A stretch of 64,000 nucleotides of DNA, taken from Candidatus Methylomirabilis sp. Its GTDB lineage: Bacteria > Muiribacteriota > Ozemobacteria > Ozemobacterales > Ozemobacteraceae. Both the position numbers and the translations under genes were made by a program. The DNA is taken from contig DYKG01000012.1 of assembly GCA_020722725.1 (NCBI GenBank), forward strand, positions 1 through 64,000, written 5' to 3'. This document shows, piece by piece, positions 35,199-42,636 of this stretch (position 1 is the stretch's first letter; the number at the start of each line of letters is the position of its first letter). The notes beneath the pieces were generated by a model. It ran no database searches. It was not told the DNA's origin and saw only the letters and a program-made list of their open reading frames with translations.

Positions 35199-36866
35199 AT
35201 GCACCTGACAAAACAGCGCTTGAGCGCTTTGTTTATTTTTACAATTGTTCTGGGAATGATTGTTTCTTCTCTCGCAGCAGCTGAAACTGTTGCTTCCTCT
35301 ACCGGTTCACCCGATGATGTGCTTGCCGAAATTGGCGATAAAAAAATCACCAGGGCAGAATTTGAGAAAGAACTGAATCAGTTTAACTCAACCGCCAATC
35401 CTCAGGCAGCAGCTCATTTTGCTTCAGCCGAAGGCCGGGCCATGTTTCTCAATCAGATCTGTGAAATCTACGCTCTCGATGCAAAAGCCCGGAAAATGGG
35501 TCTTAACAGTGGCGCTGAATTTGAAAAAAATCTACATGAAATAGCCGTTTCGAGATTGGCTCAGGAAAAAATGCAGCAGAGCATCAGTTCTGTTAAAGTC
35601 GGCGAAGATGAAGCTAAAAAGCATTATGAAGCCAACAAAAACAATTATACCGAGCCACCCTCCTGGCATCTGTATCAGATTGCCGTTGCCGATGGCGAAA
35701 AAGCAGCTGAGCTGAAAAAAGAGCTTGATGCTGGTAAATCGTTTCTCGAAATTGCCAAAAAAGAGTCAACCGACGACTATAAAGAAGCCGGTGGCGACCA
35801 GGGCTTCGTTCCAGAAAACGGGATTTCTCCCATGGTGCTCGAAATTCTCAAGCAGCTGAAACCGGAACAGGTTTCTGGTCCGATCAAGGTCGATGAAAAA
35901 AACTTTCTGCTGGTAAAGTTCACTGAAAAGAAAGATGGCGGCCTCAAGAGCTATGATTCTGTTTCTGCCCAGGTGATGCGCGAGCTCGAGTCAAATAAGC
36001 AGCGCGAACTTTATGAAGGCGAAATTGAAAAACTTAAAAAGGATCTTTCCTACAAGCTCAATCAGGATTCGCTCGAGCTGGTTAAGAAGGAAACTCTGAC
36101 CGACGAAGAAAAAAACAAGGTTCTGTTCAGCTTTGCCGGAAAAGAAATTAAAGTAAGCGAACTTTTCGCTGAACTGCAGCAGATTCCACCGTTCCTGCGC
36201 CCTCAGATTCTCAGTGAAAAAGGCCTTCAGGATATTCTTAACAATTTCAGTTCAAGATATCTTGCTACTGAAAACGCCGAAAAGAATTTCGAAGCCCTTT
36301 CGAAAGAATTTCCCGCAGTCATTGAAGATTCTAAGAGAAGAGTTGCGATTCGCAAGCTTCTTGATGATAAAATCGGCAGCCTTGTCATTGCCGATAAGGA
36401 TATCGAAGATTTCTACAACAAAAACATGGCTCAGTTTTCTCAACCAGCCCAGATCAGTGCTCACCACATCCTGGTTAAAGAAGAAGCCGATGCCAGGAAG
36501 ATTCTTGAAGATCTCAAGGCCGACCCGACCAAATTTGAAGCAATCGCCAAAGAAAAATCAACCTGCCCCTCTGGTAAGCAGGGCGGTGACCTTGGAAAAT
36601 TTGGCGAAGGTCAGATGGTTCCTGAATTTGACGCTGCCTGCAAAGAAGCTGAAATTGGCAAGATCGTCGGACCGGTTAAAACCCAGTTTGGTCACCACAT
36701 TATCAGAGTTGACGAAAGAACTGCTGCCGGCACCAAAAAACTTGAAGAAGTTAAAGACGAAATTCGTGCCCAGCTGCTTCCTGAAAAACAGAAAGAAGTT
36801 TTTGGCGCTCTGGTAGAAGAAGTTAAGAAAGAATTCAACGTAAAAATTTATAAAGATAAACTTTGA
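35199..36866 (+). CDS. Exported SurA/PpiD-like peptidyl-prolyl isomerase with two parvulin domains
   Basis: 555 residues. Signal peptide (TKQRLSALFIFTIVLGMIVSSLAAAE), a SurA_N-like chaperone region (EIGDKKITRAEFEKELNQF), a divergent first parvulin domain (SWHLYQIAVADGEKAAELKKELDAG...) and a canonical second one (SAHHILVKEEADARKILEDL, GGDLGKFGEGQMVPEFDAA, QFGHHIIRV). It probably assists folding of exported proteins. ATG 35199 has GGAGG four bases upstream. Followed by rny with a short gap. Confidence 0.9.
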   Translation: MHLTKQRLSALFIFTIVLGMIVSSLAAAETVASSTGSPDDVLAEIGDKKITRAEFEKELNQFNSTANPQAAAHFASAEGRAMFLNQICEIYALDAKARKMGLNSGAEFEKNLHEIAVSRLAQEKMQQSISSVKVGEDEAKKHYEANKNNYTEPPSWHLYQIAVADGEKAAELKKELDAGKSFLEIAKKESTDDYKEAGGDQGFVPENGISPMVLEILKQLKPEQVSGPIKVDEKNFLLVKFTEKKDGGLKSYDSVSAQVMRELESNKQRELYEGEIEKLKKDLSYKLNQDSLELVKKETLTDEEKNKVLFSFAGKEIKVSELFAELQQIPPFLRPQILSEKGLQDILNNFSSRYLATENAEKNFEALSKEFPAVIEDSKRRVAIRKLLDDKIGSLVIADKDIEDFYNKNMAQFSQPAQISAHHILVKEEADARKILEDLKADPTKFEAIAKEKSTCPSGKQGGDLGKFGEGQMVPEFDAACKEAEIGKIVGPVKTQFGHHIIRVDERTAAGTKKLEEVKDEIRAQLLPEKQKEVFGALVEEVKKEFNVKIYKDKL

Positions 36867-36944
36867 GATTGAATGAAGAAACTGAATGAGGCAGCCGCAG
36901 ACCGGCTGCCGGACTTTATTAAAAAATATTTTCCCGGAGGTTCC

Positions 36945-38495
36945 ATGCTACAGGTGGCTTATTACGTGTTTTTCCTTGCTACTGGCGGCATCATCGGATA
37001 TTTCCTCAGCAGTCATTTCACCAGGAAAGATGGCGAAGGTATTCTAGCCGAAGCCCGGAAGAAAGAAAAAGAAATTCTCGATGAAGCCAACGACAATGCA
37101 CAGAAAGAATTAGAAAAAGCCAGAAAGCGCGCTAAAGAAATCAAGGACAAGGAACAGAGTCTGCGCAAACAGACTGAACGCGAGGCGGCCAAGCGTCGTC
37201 AGGAATTGGAAAAGCTGGAGGCTTTGCTTAACAGCCGCATAGAAAAGGTTGACGCCCGCGCCGATAACCTTGAAAAAAAAGCCGATTTGCTTAGAGACAG
37301 GGAATCTGAACTCGATAAGCTGCATCAGCAGCAACAGGAAGTTATCGAACAGCAGAAGAAAGAACTCGAAAGAGTTGCCGGCTTAACTCCTGAACAGGCT
37401 CGTGAACAGCTGATGAAGAAGCTTGAAGATGAACTCAGTTATGAAATTGCGCTTAAGGTCAATGAAGCGGAACAGCGCATTAAAAGCGGTTGCGACAAAA
37501 AATCCCGCGAAATTCTGGCCAATGCCATTCAGCGTTGCTCGACTGACCACTCTACTGATCCGATCGTTACCGTAGTAGAATTGCCCAGCGAAGAAATGAA
37601 GGGTCGCATTATCGGCCGTGAAGGGCGAAATATCAGAGCATTCGAAAATCTCACCGGCGTTGACGTGATTATCGACGATACGCCTGAGGCTGTTGTGCTT
37701 TCTTCGTTTGACCCGATCAAACGCGAAGTTGCCCGGGTGACTCTTGAGACTCTGACTCTCGATGGCCGCATACATCCTGCAAAGATTGAAGAAATGTATG
37801 AAAAAGCCCAGAAAGAAGTTAACCTGCGCATCAAGGAAGCCGGCGAACAAACCATGCTGGCTCTGGGTATTCAGAGCATTCACAATGAGCTGGTCGAAAT
37901 CGTCGGTCGTTTGAATTTCCGAACTTCATACGGCCAGAATGTTTTGCAGCATTCAATCGAAGTCGCTAATCTGGCAGGCAATCTGGCAGCTGAAATTGGT
38001 GCCGATATCCAGTTGGCCCGTCGCGCTGGTCTTCTGCATGATATTGGAAAAGTTATTGAAAGCGACGAAGGCAACCATGCAAAGCTGGGTGCTGATTTTG
38101 CCCGAAAATATCAGGAATCAGCCAAAATAGTGAATGCGATTGCCGCTCACCATGAAGATGTTCCATTTGAAACTCCAGAGGCCGTTCTGATCGCTGCTGC
38201 CGATGCCATTTCCGCTTCGCGTCGCGGTGCCCGCAGCGAATCTCTCGATGCCTACATCAAGAGACTTGAAGAACTGGAAACGATTGCCCGCGGTTTCAAC
38301 GGGGTGTCTTCGGCTTATGCAATTCAGGCTGGTCGAGAAATTCGCGTCATGGTCAGTCCCGAAGAAGTTGACGATGTTCTGGCACCGAAACTGTGCCGTG
38401 ACATCGTTAAGAAAATTGAAAACGACATGGAATATCCGGGTCAGGTCAAGGTTGTTCTGATTCGCGAAACCAGAAGTGTCGAAGTAGCCCACTGA
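36945..38495 (+). CDS. rny: Ribonuclease Y
   Basis: Membrane-anchored endoribonuclease that starts mRNA decay. 516 residues: N-terminal helix (LQVAYYVFFLATGGIIGYFL), a long charged coiled coil to about 170, a KH domain (ELPSEEMKGRIIGREGRNIRAFENLTGVDVIIDD) and an HD domain (RRAGLLHDIGKVIE, IAAHHED). The start at 36945 has CCCGGAGG four bases upstream and gives the usual length; an in-frame ATG at 36873 would put 24 residues before the anchor. The downstream ymdB neighbour is common in Firmicutes. A terminator separates the two. Confidence 0.97.
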   Translation: MLQVAYYVFFLATGGIIGYFLSSHFTRKDGEGILAEARKKEKEILDEANDNAQKELEKARKRAKEIKDKEQSLRKQTEREAAKRRQELEKLEALLNSRIEKVDARADNLEKKADLLRDRESELDKLHQQQQEVIEQQKKELERVAGLTPEQAREQLMKKLEDELSYEIALKVNEAEQRIKSGCDKKSREILANAIQRCSTDHSTDPIVTVVELPSEEMKGRIIGREGRNIRAFENLTGVDVIIDDTPEAVVLSSFDPIKREVARVTLETLTLDGRIHPAKIEEMYEKAQKEVNLRIKEAGEQTMLALGIQSIHNELVEIVGRLNFRTSYGQNVLQHSIEVANLAGNLAAEIGADIQLARRAGLLHDIGKVIESDEGNHAKLGADFARKYQESAKIVNAIAAHHEDVPFETPEAVLIAAADAISASRRGARSESLDAYIKRLEELETIARGFNGVSSAYAIQAGREIRVMVSPEEVDDVLAPKLCRDIVKKIENDMEYPGQVKVVLIRETRSVEVAH

Positions 38496-38507
38496 TTGCA
38501 GATTGAT

Positions 38508-38549
38508 CAGGTCTGCTGATGCCTTCTGGGCAACGGCAGACCTGTTTTT
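38508..38549 (+). terminator. Intrinsic terminator after rny
   Basis: A nine-base-pair stem CAGGTCTGC/GCAGACCTG around a 19-base loop, then TTTTT. Fifteen bases later ymdB begins, so part of its expression must come by readthrough or an unseen promoter. Confidence 0.85.
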
Positions 38550-38564
38550 ATTAAGTATGTTCAA

Positions 38565-39344
38565 ATGAAAATTTTAATTATTGGTGATATTTACGGAAAG
38601 ACCGGCCGCGATGCGCTTACTGAGTTTATGCCGATTCTTCAAAAAAAATACCAGCCGGACTGGGTGATTGCCAATGGCGAAAATGTCACCGCCGGCAATG
38701 GACTTTCAGCCAGACATGCTAAATTTCTCAAAGAACAGGGCATTGATATCATTACGACCGGCAATCACCTTTTTTCCCGACTGGATTGGCCTGAGTTGCT
38801 GACTAAAGACGAAGCAGTGCTGCGGCCTCATAATATCGGGCCGACAGATGCATCTGGCAGCGGCTATCGGGTTTTTAAAAAATCAAATGGCATGATTTTG
38901 GGTGTCATCAATCTTGCTGGTCGTGTTTTCATGGAAAAAGCGCGTTGCCCATTCAGGAGTGCAGATAATCTAATTTCACTAATCGGTGAAGGATTTCCGG
39001 TAATTATTGACTTTCATGCTGAGGCTACTTCTGAAAAACAAGCTCTTTTCTGGTATCTTGACGGCCGGGTAAGTGCAATTGTCGGAACTCACACCCATGT
39101 TCAGACTTCAGATGAGCGCATTTTGCCTGGTGGAACAGCGGTAATTTCTGACCTGGGAATGACCGGGTCACGTGATGGCGTGCTGGGAGTTGATCGTGAA
39201 ACCGTTATCGGCCGTTTTTTAAACGGTTATTCAGATAAATTTCTTTGTTCGACCGGTGCCAAAAAGATCGAGGGTGTCAGTATCACCCTGGGCCTGAGTG
39301 GACGAGCTGAAAATATCGAGCGTTTCAGGCTTGAGAGTCAGTAA
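38565..39344 (+). CDS. ymdB: YmdB-family metallophosphoesterase
   Basis: 259 residues, 2',3'-cyclic nucleotide phosphodiesterase family. Metal-binding motifs are complete: GDIYGKTGR, GENVTAGNG, TTGNHLF, DFHAEATSEKQA and GTHTHVQT. It lies behind rny, as in Bacillus, where YmdB influences RNase Y. It ends 20 bases inside the convergent thioredoxin-like gene. No obvious ribosome-binding site. Confidence 0.92.
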   Translation: MKILIIGDIYGKTGRDALTEFMPILQKKYQPDWVIANGENVTAGNGLSARHAKFLKEQGIDIITTGNHLFSRLDWPELLTKDEAVLRPHNIGPTDASGSGYRVFKKSNGMILGVINLAGRVFMEKARCPFRSADNLISLIGEGFPVIIDFHAEATSEKQALFWYLDGRVSAIVGTHTHVQTSDERILPGGTAVISDLGMTGSRDGVLGVDRETVIGRFLNGYSDKFLCSTGAKKIEGVSITLGLSGRAENIERFRLESQ

Positions 39345-39693
39345 TTTTCTGGCTGGCTTCGTCAGCCATCTTGACTATATGGCGCAGGTAAGCCTGAAGA
39401 AAATCGAGGGTTTGATAGCCTGGTAGAATTTCGACTATTTCGCCCTGAGCGTGCAGAACCGTCGTCGGCAGAGTTCTGGCTTGAAATTGATCCGCGAGGG
39501 CAGGTTCCTGGTCAACATCAACCACTTCGATCATCACTTTTTCACTAAACTCTTGCTGCAGTTCGTCAACAATCTGCATTTGCAGTCTTGAAGGCTTGCA
39601 CCACTGAGCCGAAAAAATCAGCACCGCAGTTTTCTTTTTTTCCACGATTTCCCGGGCAAAAGTTTCAGGGTTTAACATTAAGCTCAAACTCAT
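39325..39693 (-). CDS. Thioredoxin-like protein with a single active-site cysteine
   Basis: 122 residues with a thioredoxin fold: AVLIFSAQWCKPSRLQMQIVDEL, VVDVDQEPALADQF, then the cis-proline TLPTTVLHAQG. The active site reads CKPS instead of CGPC, so a resolving cysteine is missing and ordinary disulfide exchange is unlikely. Monothiol CxxS proteins can act on glutathione or mixed disulfides, or bind partners. Start ATG 39693 is uncertain; an upstream extension in frame is not thioredoxin-like. Divergent from the operon at 39779. Confidence 0.78.
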   Translation of the reverse strand: MSLSLMLNPETFAREIVEKKKTAVLIFSAQWCKPSRLQMQIVDELQQEFSEKVMIEVVDVDQEPALADQFQARTLPTTVLHAQGEIVEILPGYQTLDFLQAYLRHIVKMADEASQKITDSQA

Positions 39694-39702
39694 CGCTATT
39701 AA

Positions 39703-39731
39703 TTGTATGCATAAACAAGATACTGTATAAT
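39703..39731 (+). promoter_or_regulatory. Promoter of the 39.8-49.8 kb run
   Basis: TTGTAT, a 17-base spacer, then a perfect TATAAT, about 45 bases before the first gene. Confidence 0.65.
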
Positions 39732-39778
39732 AGCAGACAAATTTGTTAAAATCGACTGTATTTTTGTTGGGGGAATTC

Positions 39779-40606
39779 TTGAACATCTACTCGGTCAGAG
39801 ATTATCTGAGACAATGGTTTTCAACCAAGGGCATTCCTGAATGCCCTGAATTTCCGGCTGCATTAAGCGATGGCTGGCATCACCCGGATGTTCTGCTGAC
39901 CATGTTTGGTGAAAATCCGGCCTCTTTTTGTGTATTTCAGACACTTTCTGAAAAAAGTTTCTGTAATATCGCGCCATTAAATAACACTCCCGGTCTGATC
40001 TGGCTGATCAGGCCTTTTTCTTCAGATATAACCGATCTGCTGGCAGATTTTCTCAAAGACTGGCAGCAACAGATGTATAATGCCGCTGACGAGACGAGAT
40101 TTGTTTTGAGCTCGATAATTGTAAGTGGTTGCGACTTTTTCGAGCGCGGCAGTACTTTTAAAATTTTGTTTAATGGTGCCCAGGTTGGCGATGTAAGAGT
40201 CTTTTCTTCGGTTTTTGAGGAAAAACTCGATGAGCCTGTGCTGATTCTGACCATGGATGTAGGCAAAGTTCTGCGCTGTGTTTCCCGCGACACCGTCAGT
40301 TTTGAACCTGACTGGCTGGATAATGCCAAGCTCAGTCGATATTCAGCATTCCACGCATTTTCTGTTCCCAATTATGCTGCCAGTCGCACCTCTGACTTTC
40401 TGGTGCATGAAATTGAAAGAATCACGAAAAAGAGCGGATGTTCTGAGTTTGAAAAGCTGAATTCAATGATCCTTCTTTATAACAGTTCACGAGGCACCTT
40501 TTCAGAATGTCAGAAATTGCGAATGGTTTTTAAAGATTCAATGAAAGCCATTATTAAAGCTATTGAGAACTCCATTCTTTCTGAAAAGGCGGTTCGGAGC
40601 CAATGA
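39779..40606 (+). CDS. Protein of unknown function, first gene of a seven-gene run
   Basis: 275 residues from a TTG with GGGGG five bases upstream; the same frame runs back to 39743 but without a site. No signal peptide, no membrane helix and no motif I recognise. Visible features are a mixed alpha/beta composition and six or seven cysteines scattered along its length (GIPECPEF, SFCVFQ, SFCNIAP, VSGCDFF, LRCVSR, SGCSEF, SECQKL). It overlaps the LolA-like gene by four bases. Confidence 0.65.
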   Translation: MNIYSVRDYLRQWFSTKGIPECPEFPAALSDGWHHPDVLLTMFGENPASFCVFQTLSEKSFCNIAPLNNTPGLIWLIRPFSSDITDLLADFLKDWQQQMYNAADETRFVLSSIIVSGCDFFERGSTFKILFNGAQVGDVRVFSSVFEEKLDEPVLILTMDVGKVLRCVSRDTVSFEPDWLDNAKLSRYSAFHAFSVPNYAASRTSDFLVHEIERITKKSGCSEFEKLNSMILLYNSSRGTFSECQKLRMVFKDSMKAIIKAIENSILSEKAVRSQ

Positions 40607-41424
40607 GATTGATCAGTTCAGTTGTGCTGATATCGGTTTTGCTTTTTGTTTCGGGTTCTCTGGTGCATGCCCAGGATATTGCTTCAACAGCCATGCCGGC
40701 TTCTGCTACCGCAAATTCAATGTTTGACATGATGGAAAAGCGCACTGAAAAAATTAATTCAATTCGAGTTGAAGTGTTATTGAAAAACAACCTTCATTCG
40801 AAAAACTGTAAACTTTTGATCATGAACCCCAACAAATTTGCCATTGAATTCGACGATGCTTCAATTCAGACTTTTTTTGATGGCAGTAAACTCTGGTTGA
40901 AAATTGCCGAACTAAAAGAGGTCTTTTATCATTTTTCCGACTCAAACAGCTATTTTCTTTCACATCTTCCACTTTTCAACCCTGCAAAAATTTTTACCAA
41001 TCTTACCAGAAAAAGCCTTTTTTCTTTGTTTAACGTCACTCTGACCGATCAGAAGAAAAATTCAAAAAATAATTTTACTTTTTATACTTTGAAGTTCGTG
41101 CCGAAAATGAAGTCTGTATTCAAAGAAGTTTTCAGTATTGGCCATTATCTTATGATCTTTTCCGATGAAAACTATCTGCCGGTAGAGGTCATCGAATTTG
41201 ACCCCGATGGAAACGAACGGGGGCGTCTTATCGTCAAACAGTATTTCATCAATGAGTCTATTCCCGCAAGCAGTTTCGAATTCACTCCGCCGCCAGATTA
41301 TTCTTTGGTGCCGCTTAGCGTGGTCTTTGCTCAGAAACTTGAGGAGTGCGGGAATTATATTTTGAACCGTATTGGAGAGGCTGCCGGCAGCATGAAAAAA
41401 ACCATACTTGACTGGGGATTCTAA
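40603..41424 (+). CDS. Exported LolA-like protein
   Basis: 273 residues. Signal peptide (LISSVVLISVLLFVSGSLVHAQD), then the outer-membrane lipoprotein-sorting pattern: MMEKRTEKINSIRVEVL, IMNPNKFAIEFDDASIQTFFDGSKLWL, and late SSFEFTPPPDYSLV. LolA-like domains bind acyl chains and carry lipoproteins across the periplasm; this protein is larger than LolA (about 180) and has a C-terminal extension. The start overlaps the upstream stop (ATGA). Confidence 0.68.
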   Translation: MRLISSVVLISVLLFVSGSLVHAQDIASTAMPASATANSMFDMMEKRTEKINSIRVEVLLKNNLHSKNCKLLIMNPNKFAIEFDDASIQTFFDGSKLWLKIAELKEVFYHFSDSNSYFLSHLPLFNPAKIFTNLTRKSLFSLFNVTLTDQKKNSKNNFTFYTLKFVPKMKSVFKEVFSIGHYLMIFSDENYLPVEVIEFDPDGNERGRLIVKQYFINESIPASSFEFTPPPDYSLVPLSVVFAQKLEECGNYILNRIGEAAGSMKKTILDWGF

Positions 41425-41425
41425 A

Positions 41426-42631
41426 ATGGCAGAATTCAGAAAAAAACTGAGTATGCATGAAATCGAAAGTGGCTCGATTTTCTGGACGGAAAAACAGGAT
41501 CGGGAGATTAAGGCGGTCATTCCGCAAACCCTGGTATTTGACCTGATTTGTAATGGTCAGGAATTTGCAAATCTCTCGGCAGAATGGGAAAAACGACGTT
41601 TGTTCGTCGGTGAACCGATTGCAACTGCCATGCCCGAATCCGAGCTGGTGCTGCTCAGTTCAAAAGACCGCGCATCTATGGTTAACTGCCTGATTCTTGC
41701 ACCCCAGGATAAAATGGTTATACGCAAAAGACTTTCGCATCAGGAGCATTCGAGGCGGCATCTTAAATGGTTTGCCCGCGAAGATGAACTTTATGCGCGA
41801 CTCCTCTCTTCCTGTGGCGACTTCATGATTGAAATTGCCGGCAAAAAAACTCGCGGAAGGCAGCCTGATTTTGACAAGCGCACTCTTTTCGTGGGTGATC
41901 CCATCAGATTTTTCAGCCCTGGTGATGATCTGCTTATTCACTGGAATCAGGCAGGCGAAACCCCGACTCTGGTTGTTACCCGAGAAGAATTTGTGGTCAA
42001 ACCTTCCCTTGACGCAACCACTCCATTGCGCTCGCTGGTTGCTAGACTGCTTTCCAGGCCCCTTGGAGAATTCAATGAAGGAGAAGTCAAAGGGCTGATC
42101 GTGCTTCTCGAAGAGAATAAAAAATTATGGGAAAAACTTCATAATCTTCAAGAAGATAACCGTCGCCTTAAAGAACAGGTAAATATGCTTGAATCTTTAT
42201 TTGAGCAGTTTGCTTCAAACAGTTTTTTTAATTCCAAAAAAGAATTTGAACTTTGGATATCTGCTCACGTAAATATTATTGAGAAGGGCCTGCGGGTGAT
42301 TCATCGCAATTATTCCGTGACCTTTGACGGTGGGCGCAAGCGAAGAATCGACCTGCTCTGCCAGGACCGCAAGGGAATTCTGGTTGCAGCCCAGATTCTT
42401 TTTAACCCTGAGCCGGCTCAGGTGGATGAAACCATTGAATTGATGGATCATCTTCGCGCAAATATCGAAGCGTTTGGCAGCGAACTTACCGGTGGTCAGC
42501 TCAAAGCTGCCGATATTCGCGGCATGATCATTGCAGATTGTGAAAAAGCCGATCTGGTTGAAAGTTGCATGCAGCACCGGGTTAAGCTCTGTCTGGTTAA
42601 AAGTGGCTGCCTGATCGATATTCTGGAGTAA
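41426..42631 (+). CDS. Protein with duplicated N-terminal module and degenerate NucS-like nuclease domain
   Basis: 401 residues, soluble. Residues of about 35-95 and 125-185 are repeats of one another (KRRLFVGEPIATAMPESELVLLSS and KRTLFVGDPIRFFSPGDDLLIHW). A coiled coil runs over about 228-262. Residues of about 272-345 resemble the NucS/EndoMS endonuclease core: FELWISAHVNIIEKGLRVIHRN, then RIDLLCQDRKGILVAAQI. The Asp of IDLL is kept, but the ELK part of the catalytic motif reads QIL (323-325), so cleavage is unlikely. Role unknown. It begins two bases after the LolA-like stop. Confidence 0.65.
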   Translation: MAEFRKKLSMHEIESGSIFWTEKQDREIKAVIPQTLVFDLICNGQEFANLSAEWEKRRLFVGEPIATAMPESELVLLSSKDRASMVNCLILAPQDKMVIRKRLSHQEHSRRHLKWFAREDELYARLLSSCGDFMIEIAGKKTRGRQPDFDKRTLFVGDPIRFFSPGDDLLIHWNQAGETPTLVVTREEFVVKPSLDATTPLRSLVARLLSRPLGEFNEGEVKGLIVLLEENKKLWEKLHNLQEDNRRLKEQVNMLESLFEQFASNSFFNSKKEFELWISAHVNIIEKGLRVIHRNYSVTFDGGRKRRIDLLCQDRKGILVAAQILFNPEPAQVDETIELMDHLRANIEAFGSELTGGQLKAADIRGMIIADCEKADLVESCMQHRVKLCLVKSGCLIDILE

Positions 42632-42636
42632 AAATT

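Noticed and set aside
37383-37883. Open frame opposite rny
   Set aside because: Antisense shadow of the conserved KH domain; no start signals.
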